A DNA stretch of 39,961 bases from an uncultured Clostridium sp. (GTDB lineage: Bacteria > Bacillota > Clostridia > Christensenellales > CAG-138): assembly GCA_900542285.1 (NCBI GenBank), contig UQNF01000011.1, forward strand, positions 1 to 39,961, in the 5' to 3' direction. The first letter of the stretch is position 1. Every line of letters begins with the position of its first letter. Shown in pieces: positions 9,301 through 16,163 of the stretch. Both the position numbers and the translations under genes were made by a program. The notes below the pieces were generated by a model, which was not told where the DNA came from, ran no database searches, and worked only from the letters and a program-made list of their open reading frames with translations.

Positions 9301-9913
9301 CACAGCGGATCTTGCTACCGGTGCTTTGACCGAGTGTTACCGTTTTGATGATTTCCTCCCCGTCGGAATTTCATGTATCGGAAACGGAAGATTTATTGCG
9401 GTTGATTCCCTTACCAACAGGATTGTTGAGTTTGATGCAAACGGAAACTATACGCTCTATGGCGATGCAGGTTTCAGTGTCTACCCGATAACCCAGTCGC
9501 TGACCTATAACTATGTGGACGGACTGGTCTATTGGGGTGCGGTCAAGAATGTTGGGGGAACCCCATACTCGCTGCTCTGCACCATCGACCCGGAGACTCA
9601 TACCGTAAACATTATCGGAGAAACGGATTACAGGTTCACCTGTCTGCTTTTCCTCCAGCCTTGGCCCGTCGTCGACCCAACGCCAGATCCTACGCCCACG
9701 CCTGTTCCCACTCCTACTCCCAATCCCACCCCAATGCCTGAGGTGCCAGGTGATGTCAACGGAGATGGCGTTGTTACCGCAGCAGATGCTAACCTTGCAA
9801 TGCGAATGGCATTGAGCCTCATCGAGCCGATTGCTGCGGCGGATGCGAACGGAGACGGCACGATCAGCATTGCCGATGCAAATATCATTATGAGATGGGC
9901 GCTTAACCTATAA
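6311..9913 (+). CDS. Large secreted protein: ligand-type N-domain, three propeller-like modules, two Big_2 domains, C-terminal dockerin
   Basis: A 1200-residue exported protein. A Sec signal peptide (MKIIKRIFAILTAAVMLT, cleavage near AIGA) is followed by a beta-rich domain (about 35-190) that ends in YMLFKRV, and a Big_2 Ig-like domain (about 195-280). Next come a propeller-like module (280-515), a second Big_2 (518-598), a second module (600-830), a DPDD and Pro/Thr linker (830-873), a third, divergent module (873-1115), a Pro/Thr linker (1120-1145) and a type I dockerin with two calcium loops (DVNGDGVVTAAD and DANGDGTISIAD). The modules share MAYDY-x-T-x-TM, CST-x-G and YDHN-x-G motifs with the protein at 38103-39818. 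The ATG at 6311 has AAGGAG upstream. No catalytic domain was recognised. The likely role is binding on the cell surface or in a cohesin-dockerin complex. Confidence 0.85.
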   Translation: MKIIKRIFAILTAAVMLTSAIGVPRAIGAETAATEYVYERVDSIENGGVYAVVVDATASNNGVRAVSNIDREVNKGLFIPEVTITGDRLTSIVDSGYTMDNILWSFEALPGGGYSMRSLADNEYAIITSQSFLSTGEVNSYAWEYTTQENGNHVVYNINRNQYMTIRGTGTGFMDVSYWPTANHEYMLFKRVAVGNIPVTGVTVTPESLSLLIGEQRIVSAQVMPVDASDRSVSWESSNTDVAAVNENGLVTAVGVGTATVSAITNDGGFAAECDITVLDIDLEGTIFGYKLYEPDNVTGGFISFDVSDLSDITYHMIDVNQSYLAGEFYNGCMYMYTVNGEIAAIDTKTWQGIVIGKPIGYSVCDMAYDYETDTMFAFGAASGGEYLLSIDILTGAATRVAPIVGVSNTVSMACSTEGQLYLITADGGFYALDKTTGRASFIGNTGRVDVYAYYQSAFYDHNSGTLYWVQEGASDGGMLNIINTETGEANYIGKIGEGIELIGGFMHYYPDGVPETYAVEGICIDPTLLNLEIGDTRTLKACVLPVNATEQGISFTSTDTSVAVVDANGVVTAVGTGTSTIIAESVEGNFTAGCTVNVSEPTPPTTIYGYLYYINSSMGNGADFCWASFSSDNPGSMTLGRSNGDYYTESAEYYNGYVYGYDSDGEFFYIDIADNWRYHYPADRVTVTGTFDMAYDYSTNTMFCIREDNRLYRVSNMSNGEQELVAPLPMRLWTLCCSTDGTLYGIAGNGYLYTVDKTNGQLSLVGSTGRSSVYFRQSMAYDHNTGKIYWSAFNTEIEGHLIEIDPMTGEGIDLGVLQYNADITGMFIPYDPDDPDDPDDPSQTPAPTSDPTPLPTSTPTPTASPVPPTPPADLTDRLIGYCTETIPNGDSVYSWFAINTNDVNDVYETSMPPYILYSAVFCDGVIYAYDEYGFMLYACPLAGDEWEWMPTGGYCAPYLVYDMDMDPNNGTVYCLVYADGYALDQSQFAGEGYFLGTADLATGALTECYRFDDFLPVGISCIGNGRFIAVDSLTNRIVEFDANGNYTLYGDAGFSVYPITQSLTYNYVDGLVYWGAVKNVGGTPYSLLCTIDPETHTVNIIGETDYRFTCLLFLQPWPVVDPTPDPTPTPVPTPTPNPTPMPEVPGDVNGDGVVTAADANLAMRMALSLIEPIAAADANGDGTISIADANIIMRWALNL
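8807..8833 (+). repeat. Three tandem copies of a 9-base unit (CCCGACGAC)
   Basis: Three perfect head-to-tail copies encode a Pro-Asp-Asp run in the linker before the third propeller-like module. Such a repeat can expand or contract by slippage without changing the frame. Confidence 0.9.
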
Positions 9914-9935
9914 TTCAATAGTGAAATGTAAACGC

Positions 9936-9964
9936 ATCGCCCGGATGTTCTGCATCCGGGCGAT
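9936..9964 (+). terminator. Terminator-like hairpin between convergent genes
   Basis: A perfect 12-base-pair stem (9936-9947 with 9953-9964) with a 5-base loop lies 23 bases after the dockerin protein stop and 27 bases from the end of the antiporter gene. T-runs are weak on both sides. Confidence 0.65.
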
Positions 9965-9991
9965 ATTATCTGCCGAATTGATAAGGAACAA

Positions 9992-11221
9992 TTATTCGTT
10001 GTGAATATCCTTGATCTCTCCGGCCCATTTGAAAGCAAATTTTGCGATAATAACCGCGATTATCTCATTGATGATCGCTGCTGCCACTATCGTACCCGAT
10101 ACGATAGCGGCGAGTGAAGGCTCGATGGAATTCAGCGTAGTTACTGCTATCCCGGTAAACACCAAGGATACTCCGGAATGCGGAAGCAATGTAAACCCAA
10201 GATACTTAGTAACGGTTGGCTGCGCCTTCGTGAGCTTGCCTCCAAGATATGCGCCCCCAATCTTGCCGACAGCTCTTGAAATGATATAGATCGCCGTAAA
10301 GATCCCCGCTCCGGCTATCAGGCGATAGTCCATCGGCATTCCGAGGTTCACAATGACAATAACGAGCGCAAGATTCAGTATTGGGTCATAGAGCTTAAGG
10401 GTCTCCCCAAGCTCTTCTTCGGGAAGAATATTTGCGATCGTCGCGCTGAACGCCATTCCTATCAGCAGGTAATTCAGGCTGAACGAATGAAACACATAGC
10501 AGTCGACGAGCAAACCGCAAAGCGTTGAAATGCACAGAAAAGCCAGCAGAAGTGCCAATCTTACCTTTTTGCTCTTCACCCTCTTCATAACGAATGACGC
10601 TGCCGCTCCCGTTGAAATACCTATGACGAATGGGAGCAGAACGATACCGATAATTGCTAAAGGAGTTACCGCCTAGCTGCCGTGTACTCCGCTTACGACC
10701 GAAATGACCGTAAAGAAAACAACAACTCCGATAATGTCATCGATTGCAGCCAGTGGTATCAAGGTTTTTGTTACAGGGCCGCTTGTATGGTACTCATTGA
10801 CGATGGACAGAGCAGGCGCAGGCGCAGGCGCCAATGCTATTCCTCCGAATATGAATGCCAGATAGACCGGAATATCCGCAATCAAGAATACCACGGCAAA
10901 TGCCGCAGTAACGAACAGAAATGTTCCGATTGACTGTACGAATGTTATTCCGATAATCTGTTTGCCGGATTTGGCGATCTTTTTGAAAATTATCTCACGC
11001 CCTATCATTACGCCGGCGAAACACTCAAACACCTTGATAAATATCTTGTACCATACCGATGAGGTGGTCTCAAGAGTAACAACTCCTGCGAGATACGGAC
11101 CGAAGACGATGCCTGCAATGAGCCATCCGAGAATAGCTGGCATTTTTAGCTTGGAGATAAGCTTGCCGCAGATAAATGCGACGCTCACGATTGCAAAAAT
11201 ACGAAGAAGTCCGATAATCAT
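9992..11221 (-). pseudogene. CPA2-type cation:proton antiporter gene interrupted by an in-frame TAG
   Basis: The two open pieces, 11221-10673 (182 codons before the stop) and the region from 10672 to 9992, lie in the same frame and together encode about 408 residues of a Na+(K+)/H+ exchanger domain of the CPA2 family. The first piece has several hydrophobic helices and the ion-site motif AAIDDIIG; the second continues AVTPLAIIGIVLLPFV, right after the stop, and has the remaining helices. Only the TAG at 10673-10675, between GVHGS and AVTPL, separates them; nothing is missing. The break falls in a predicted loop between helices. An ATG at 10588 could restart translation but has no good ribosome binding site. 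The gene start overlaps the TetR stop (ATGA). TAG is a normal stop in neighbouring genes, so this is a recent nonsense mutation, a sequence error, or a case of readthrough. Confidence 0.85.
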
Positions 11222-11706
11222 AGAATTGCAGCTAACCTTTCAATAACATAATCTGGAGAAGCACCATCGTTACAGAGCTTTTCAAACGCGCCATCAACAA
11301 TTGTCCTCGTTGCCGCTTCATGGCGGGCATTTGCTTCGCAGTAAAAAGCCGAGTACACGATTTTCCATAACGAATCGCTCTGCTCCGATGCATAAGCGGA
11401 CAGCAGCTCGTTGAGCTTGTATTTGTTGAAGATATCCCTGCGCGTCATCATCTTTGAATCGAAGTACAATCGGAGCAGTGATTCTCTAACAGACGGTAAA
11501 CCGCTGCTTATTATTGATCCGGCTTTCATCACCGCATCGGCATAATACTTTTCATACAGCGCAAACGCAAGCGCCTCTTTGTTAGGGAATATTCTGTAGA
11601 TGGTTTTCTTGGATATTCTAAGCCTGTTTGCCAAAACATCGACGGAAAACCTCAATCCCTCCTGCCTTAGACTCTCAATGGATGCATCAATTATCTTCTC
11701 TTTCAC
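11218..11706 (-). CDS. TetR family transcriptional regulator
   Basis: A 162-residue regulator with the TetR DNA-binding domain at the N-terminus (EKIIDASIESLRQEGLRF, then VLANRLRISKKTIYRIFPNK with the recognition helix) and a helical ligand domain with few conserved features. The frame is open further upstream, to 11817, but a perfect promoter (11737-11765) lies inside that extension, so translation must start later. GTG at 11706 is the best start; its AAGGAG is 14 bases upstream, which is long. The stop overlaps the start of the antiporter gene by ATGA, so both form one operon. It probably represses its own operon through the palindrome at 11709-11736; the inducer is unknown. Confidence 0.85.
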   Translation of the reverse strand: MKEKIIDASIESLRQEGLRFSVDVLANRLRISKKTIYRIFPNKEALAFALYEKYYADAVMKAGSIISSGLPSVRESLLRLYFDSKMMTRRDIFNKYKLNELLSAYASEQSDSLWKIVYSAFYCEANARHEAATRTIVDGAFEKLCNDGASPDYVIERLAAIL

Positions 11707-11708
11707 TC

Positions 11709-11736
11709 GGAAACAAAATTCTCCTTTTTTGTTTCC
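11709..11736 (-). promoter_or_regulatory. Candidate TetR operator: perfect 10-bp inverted repeat over the start region
   Basis: Arms GGAAACAAAA (11709-11718) and TTTTGTTTCC (11727-11736) form a perfect inverted repeat with an 8-base centre. It abuts the -10 hexamer and covers the transcription start. In the mRNA the AAGGAG ribosome binding site would sit in the hairpin loop. Size, symmetry and place fit an autoregulatory TetR operator; an RNA-level effect is also possible. Confidence 0.75.
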
Positions 11737-11765
11737 ATTATAGCCGAAACAGGATGTGATGTCAA
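11737..11765 (-). promoter_or_regulatory. Perfect consensus promoter of the TetR-antiporter operon
   Basis: On the minus strand TTGACA (11760-11765) and TATAAT (11737-11742) are 17 bases apart. Such a strong promoter directly next to a palindrome is typical of a repressed, inducible operon. Confidence 0.85.
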
Positions 11766-11850
11766 CATCTGAGCTTATATTTGCAACTCGGGCGATGCGA
11801 TGCCCTTTGGAAATCAACTTGCTTCAATTCAGTTTTGGTATGGCATAGAA

Positions 11851-11877
11851 CAGCCGCAGCGGTTCTCGCTGCGGCTG
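11851..11877 (-). terminator. glnA terminator hairpin
   Basis: A perfect 11-base-pair stem (11851-11861 with 11867-11877) with a 5-base loop lies about 30 bases after the glnA stop on the minus strand. The following GTTCT tail is short, so termination may be partial. Confidence 0.65.
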
Positions 11878-11907
11878 CTTCAATAGGGCTATTGCTTATT
11901 CAATTAA

Positions 11908-13344
11908 TTAAAGGTCATAATACCTTTCGAACTCGGCGGGATGGGGCATCTGATTGATCCTTGCAGCTTCCTTGGACTTGCGCTGGATCCAGATATTGAT
12001 GAGCCTCTCGGGGAATACGCCGCCACGGGTCAGGTACTCATGATCCTCCCTGAGCGCTTCAAGTGCTTCGTCAAGGGTCTTGGGCAGACTGTCGATCTTT
12101 GCCTTCTCCTCGTCGGAAAGATCGAAGAGATTGAAGTCATAGGGACCCCAGCCGCATGCAGACGGATCGATCTCGTTGATAACGCCGTCAAGGCCTGCCA
12201 TCAGAATGGCAGCATATGCGTAATAAGGATTGCAGGTGCCGTCGGGATTGCGAAGCTCAAAACGCTTTGACATCGGAGACTTGGCGTATGCAGGAATGCG
12301 GATGACCGCAGAGCGGTTAGCTGTTGCATAGCCGATGGTAACCGGTGCTTCAAAGCCGGGAACCAGACGCTTGAAGCTGTTTGTGGACGGGTTGGTTATC
12401 GCACAAAGGGATTTTGCGTGCTTGAGAAGTCCGCCCATGAAGTTGTGGGCAAGCTTGCTGAGCTGCGCATAGCCGTTCTCGTCATAGAACAGTGGCTGTC
12501 CGTCCTTCTTGAGGAGCATATGTACGTGCATTCCGTTGCCTGCCTCACCGTAGATGGGCTTGGGCATGAAGGTTGCGGTGCAGCCCTCCTGGAATGCCGC
12601 ATTGCGGATGATGTACTTGGTGACCATGGTGTTATCCGCCATCTGTGCTACATCGGCAAGCTCGACCTCGATCTCGAGCTGACCGGGGCCGCCGACCTCG
12701 TGATGATGATACTTGACCTTTACTCCCCAATCTTCCATGAGCATGCACATCTGACTTCTGAGGTTGTAGTACCTATCCTGGGGTGCGCCGATGTGGTAGC
12801 CGCCCTTGTGTGGGATCTGGAATCCGTCGCCGCAGTTTCCGGTGTTCCAATCCGCTTCCTCGGTATCTATCTCGCAGCGGACGGAATCGGGCTTGGTTTC
12901 AAAGCTGATGTCGTCAAAGACATGGAATTCGAATTCCGGCCCGATGATCATTTCATCGGCTATGCCGGTGGACTTCATGTACTCAACAGCGGCTTTGATG
13001 ACATTGCGCGGATACTGGTCAAAGGGCTTGTTCTCGGGACGGGAGATGATCATCGCATCGCCGCTCATGGTGAGAGTCGGAACTTCGGCAAAGGGGTCCA
13101 CCGCCGCAGTGCTGAGATCCGGAATGAACACCATATCGCTGTTCTCAACCGGAGCATAGCCGTAGTTGGAGCCGTCAAAGCCGATGCCATACTTCATCGT
13201 ATCCTCATTGAAACGCTCTGCGGGTATGGTGATATGCCTCCACCTGCCGTCAATGTCGACCATTTTAAAGTCGACCATTTCGATCTCGTTGTCCTCGATG
13301 AATTCCTGTACTTCCTTGACGGAAGTCTTGTCGTTAAACAACAT
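11908..13344 (-). CDS. glnA: Type I glutamine synthetase
   Basis: The enzyme joins ammonia to glutamate at the cost of ATP. The 478-residue protein has the beta-grasp N-domain (GFDGSNYGY) and the catalytic domain with GPEFEFHVFD, the HHHEVGGPGQLEIE segment, NGMHVHMLL and the glutamate flap region TNPSTNSFKRLVPGFEAPV. The C-terminus ends MPHPAEFERYYDL, as in long GSI enzymes of the E. coli type. At the place of the adenylylated tyrosine (NLYDL in E. coli, Tyr397) this protein reads NLFDL with Phe407, so AMP modification at that site should not be possible. GGAGG lies eight bases before the ATG. The gene has its own promoter and hairpin and is divergent from xpt-guaA. Confidence 0.96.
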   Translation of the reverse strand: MLFNDKTSVKEVQEFIEDNEIEMVDFKMVDIDGRWRHITIPAERFNEDTMKYGIGFDGSNYGYAPVENSDMVFIPDLSTAAVDPFAEVPTLTMSGDAMIISRPENKPFDQYPRNVIKAAVEYMKSTGIADEMIIGPEFEFHVFDDISFETKPDSVRCEIDTEEADWNTGNCGDGFQIPHKGGYHIGAPQDRYYNLRSQMCMLMEDWGVKVKYHHHEVGGPGQLEIEVELADVAQMADNTMVTKYIIRNAAFQEGCTATFMPKPIYGEAGNGMHVHMLLKKDGQPLFYDENGYAQLSKLAHNFMGGLLKHAKSLCAITNPSTNSFKRLVPGFEAPVTIGYATANRSAVIRIPAYAKSPMSKRFELRNPDGTCNPYYAYAAILMAGLDGVINEIDPSACGWGPYDFNLFDLSDEEKAKIDSLPKTLDEALEALREDHEYLTRGGVFPERLINIWIQRKSKEAARINQMPHPAEFERYYDL

Positions 13345-13431
13345 GGGTATTTCCTCCTGTTAAAATCATTCAGCATTTCTATGTCTATTGCCCAAAAACG
13401 GCTGAAAATGCTTGAATACTCTATTGAGGCT

Positions 13432-13460
13432 ATTATTGCATTTTTCCCTATAATTGTCAA
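13432..13460 (-). promoter_or_regulatory. glnA promoter
   Basis: On the minus strand TTGACA (13455-13460) and AATAAT (13432-13437) are 17 bases apart, leaving a leader of about 80 bases before the glnA ATG. No known riboswitch fold was recognised in the leader. Confidence 0.75.
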
Positions 13461-13573
13461 AAGATATATTTGAGTTTTTGCTCGCTTTGAGCCAAATGGG
13501 AGCGCTTGACATTTTCCTATCAAAAGCAACCGATATATCGCCCAAAATCTATGTTATATATACATAATACCTC

Positions 13574-13602
13574 TTGAATTGACAGTATTTTCGTGGTTTA
13601 AT
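13574..13602 (+). promoter_or_regulatory. Candidate xpt-guaA promoter
   Basis: TTGAAT (13574-13579) and TTTAAT (13597-13602) are 17 bases apart, placing the transcript start about 27 bases before the xpt ATG. A stronger -35-like TTGACA at 13579-13584 has no good -10. The leader is too short for a purine riboswitch. Confidence 0.5.
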
Positions 13603-13635
13603 TAAGGTTAAACATAGTATGCGGAGGATAAGCTC

Positions 13636-14208
13636 ATGCAGTTACTAAAGGACAGAATAGCCCAAGAGGGCAAGGTGCTTCCCGGAAGTATTGTTAAGGT
13701 CGATGGATTTCTCAACCATCGTGTGGATGTTATGCTTCTGCGTGAGCTTGCCAAGGAGATCAAAGCGCACTTCGGTGGGCGTGAGATCACCGCGATCATG
13801 ACCGTTGAAGCGAGCGGCATACCGCTTGCGACGATCTGCGCCGCTGAAATGGGTTTGCCTCTCATCTTTGCGAAAAAGGCAAAAAGCGATAATATCGAAG
13901 GCGGACTTTTCAAAAGCGAGATCATGAGCTATACTTATAATAAGAAGGTCACGCTCATCGTTTCCGCCGAGTGGCTCCACAAAGGCGATAAGATCCTCAT
14001 AGTTGATGATTTTATGGCAAGAGGAGAAGCCATGCGCGGGCTTGTCGGCATAATCGAGCAGGCAGGCGCAGAGCTTGTTGGCATCGGCATCGCAGTGGAA
14101 AAGGGTTTCCAGGGCGGCGGCGACAGGCTTCGCGAAATGGGTATCGACCTCTATTCGCTCGCCATTATAGAGAAGGCAACGCCGGAAGGCATTGTTTTCA
14201 GGGACTGA
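13636..14208 (+). CDS. xpt: Xanthine phosphoribosyltransferase
   Basis: Converts xanthine and PRPP to XMP, salvaging purines for GMP. The 190-residue length and sequence match Xpt closely: N-terminal MQLLKDRIAQEGKVLPGS, the substrate segment TVEASGIPLA, and the PRPP-binding loop ILIVDDFMARGEA near residues 118-130, followed by GIAVEKGFQGGG. GCGGAGGA lies eight bases before the ATG. It is followed 42 bases later by guaA, which turns XMP into GMP, so the two genes form a functional salvage unit. Confidence 0.95.
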   Translation: MQLLKDRIAQEGKVLPGSIVKVDGFLNHRVDVMLLRELAKEIKAHFGGREITAIMTVEASGIPLATICAAEMGLPLIFAKKAKSDNIEGGLFKSEIMSYTYNKKVTLIVSAEWLHKGDKILIVDDFMARGEAMRGLVGIIEQAGAELVGIGIAVEKGFQGGGDRLREMGIDLYSLAIIEKATPEGIVFRD

Positions 14209-14250
14209 ACCCTAACCTCACCCGCCAATAAACAGAAAAGACGGTATTTT

Positions 14251-15771
14251 ATGGAACGAATTGTTATTTTAAACTTCGGCGCTCAATACAATCAGCTCAT
14301 CGCACGCCGTGTTCGCGAGGCAGGCGTGTACAGCGAACTTCTGCCCCCGACTTCATCTATCGATACCATCGTCGGCAGCGGCCTCTCCGGCATCATTCTT
14401 ACGGGCGGCCCGGACAGCGTTTACGATGATGATGCGCGTTCATGCCTCAACAGCATCTATACGCTTGGCGTCCCGGTGCTCGGCATTTGCTATGGAATGC
14501 AGCTTATGAGCAGTCATTTCGGCGCCAAGGTCGGCCCCGCTCCGACAAGGGAGTACGGCAAGACCCTAACCTATTTTGATGACAGCCCCCTATTCAAGGG
14601 TATACCCACCTCTATCACCTGGATGAGCCACAACGACTCCGTTTTGACCTGTCCCGAAGGATTCAAAATAATTTCCCACACCGACGGCTGCGATATCTGC
14701 GGTATTGAATGCGCAGATAAGAAGCTTTTTGGCGTGCAGTTCCATCCGGAGGTCGCTCATACCGAATATTGCAAGACCCTCTTTGACAATTTCGTGCATG
14801 GGATCTGCGGCTGCGTTGGCGAATGGTCCATGGACAGCCTGGCTGACGAGCTTATCGAAGAGATCCGTAATCAGGTCGGCGATTGCCGCGTGGTGGCCGG
14901 CCTCTCAGGCGGCGTTGACTCCTCCGTTGCAGCAACCCTCGTTCATAATGCGATCGGTGACAGGCTGACCTGCATTTTCGTAGATCACGGTCTGCTCCGC
15001 AAAAATGAAGCTGCGGAGGTCATGAACTACTACCGCAACGAAATAGGTCTCAATGTCATCGAGGTCGATGCCAAGGATCGCTTCCTTTCCAAACTCGCCG
15101 GAGTATCCGAACCCGAACGCAAGCGCAAGATAATCGGTGAAGAGTTCATCCGTGTCTTTGAAGAGGAAGCCAAGAAGATAGGTGCCGATTACCTGCTTCA
15201 GGGAACTATTTATCCCGATGTCGTTGAAAGCGGCATGGGCGGTTCCGCCGTTATCAAGAGCCACCACAATGTCGGCGGTCTTCCCGACGATATCTCCTTC
15301 AAGGGACTTGTCGAACCCCTTCGCAAACTTTTCAAGGATGAAGTTCGCCGCCTCGGTGAAAGTCTCGGTATGCCTGCGCCCTTGGTCTGGCGTCAGCCCT
15401 TCCCCGGCCCGGGACTCGCGATCCGTATCCTTGGCGATATTACCGAAGAAAAGTTAGACATTCTTCGTCAGTCCGACTACATCCTCCGTGATGAGATCGC
15501 AAAGGCAGGACTCGACCGTTCTATCTGGCAGTACTTCACCGTCTTTACCGGTATGAAGACCGTGGGCGTAATGGGTGACAAGCGCACCTATGACTACATC
15601 ATTGGCATCCGTGCCGTCGTCTCCACCGATGCCATGACCGTCGAATTTGCCGAGCTTCCCTATCCCCTTCTCCGGAGGATAAGCAGCAGAATTATTGCCG
15701 AAACCCCCCATGTCAATCGCGTAGTTCTCGACATCACGGATAAACCCCCGGGAACGATAGAGTGGGAATAA
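14251..15771 (+). CDS. guaA: GMP synthase (glutamine-hydrolysing)
   Basis: Aminates XMP to GMP using glutamine and ATP. The 506-residue protein has the class I glutamine amidotransferase domain first (GICYGMQLM with nucleophile Cys80, and FHPEVAHT with His165 and Glu167). The ATP-pyrophosphatase domain has the P-loop AGLSGGVDSSVAA, and the dimerisation domain has QPFPGPGLAIRILG and the end motif DITDKPPGTIEWE. The family is usually 505-525 residues. The upstream sequence AAAAGACGG is a weak ribosome binding site, so coupling to xpt may matter. It is the second gene of the xpt-guaA operon and ends before a hairpin. Confidence 0.97.
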   Translation: MERIVILNFGAQYNQLIARRVREAGVYSELLPPTSSIDTIVGSGLSGIILTGGPDSVYDDDARSCLNSIYTLGVPVLGICYGMQLMSSHFGAKVGPAPTREYGKTLTYFDDSPLFKGIPTSITWMSHNDSVLTCPEGFKIISHTDGCDICGIECADKKLFGVQFHPEVAHTEYCKTLFDNFVHGICGCVGEWSMDSLADELIEEIRNQVGDCRVVAGLSGGVDSSVAATLVHNAIGDRLTCIFVDHGLLRKNEAAEVMNYYRNEIGLNVIEVDAKDRFLSKLAGVSEPERKRKIIGEEFIRVFEEEAKKIGADYLLQGTIYPDVVESGMGGSAVIKSHHNVGGLPDDISFKGLVEPLRKLFKDEVRRLGESLGMPAPLVWRQPFPGPGLAIRILGDITEEKLDILRQSDYILRDEIAKAGLDRSIWQYFTVFTGMKTVGVMGDKRTYDYIIGIRAVVSTDAMTVEFAELPYPLLRRISSRIIAETPHVNRVVLDITDKPPGTIEWE

Positions 15772-15780
15772 TCTCAGAGG

Positions 15781-15813
15781 TCGAAAAAGCCCGGTAATCA
15801 CCGGACTTTTCGA
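15781..15813 (+). terminator. guaA terminator
   Basis: A long stem (15781-15795 with 15800-15813, one bulge and one G.U pair) with a 4-base loop starts nine bases after the guaA stop. The right arm holds the run TTTT but no long T tail follows. Confidence 0.65.
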
Positions 15814-15871
15814 GGATTAGAGCCTTTCGTGGCAACGAAATGACAACAAAATTTCATTATTCAAAGATAAA

Positions 15872-15904
15872 GAGCTAACTGATTTTGATTAAGGCAGTTA
15901 GCTC
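15872..15904. terminator. Bidirectional terminator between guaA and the zinc-ribbon gene
   Basis: A perfect 10-base-pair inverted repeat (15872-15881 with 15895-15904) with a 13-base loop. It is followed by CTTTCTTATT on the plus strand and by TTTATCTTT on the minus strand, so it can stop transcripts from both sides. Confidence 0.75.
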
Positions 15905-15917
15905 CTTTCTTATTGCT

Positions 15918-16163
15918 TTAGAACCAGTATTGGCGCATCTGTTCCAGGAATTCAGGGGTGATCGGATATCCAGTATATGCACCTATAACAGAATCTATCC
16001 CACAAAATGAGCATATTGCGGTGCCGGATGCATCTTCAAGCCATTCTGTAATTTCTTTTGGGTCGAAAATCTCTAAGCAGTAAAAACAGCCGCATTTCGC
16101 ATCCTTCTCAAGATCTCTTTTATTATTGCTGGAAAATTTATGGGCTTCAATATAATCCATCAT
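15918..16163 (-). CDS. Small zinc-ribbon cytoplasmic protein, function unknown
   Basis: An 81-residue soluble protein with two cysteine pairs, CGCFYC near residues 24-29 and CSFCG near residues 52-56, which probably bind one zinc ion. Between them the segment IFDPKEITEWLED is conserved in similar short proteins I recall from Firmicutes, but no function is established. The start ATGATGG overlaps the stop of the decayed XRE gene upstream (ATGA), and GGAGAAAG precedes it, so the two were once co-translated. It remains intact although its partner is broken. A bidirectional terminator follows. Confidence 0.75.
   Translation of the reverse strand: MMDYIEAHKFSSNNKRDLEKDAKCGCFYCLEIFDPKEITEWLEDASGTAICSFCGIDSVIGAYTGYPITPEFLEQMRQYWF

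Noticed and set aside
12418..13473. A 351-codon open frame opposite glnA
   Set aside because: Shadow of glnA; it also crosses the glnA promoter region and has no start signals.
13345..13635. Possible purine riboswitch before xpt-guaA
   Set aside because: The conserved purine-aptamer core is not present and the likely transcript leader is only about 27 bases.
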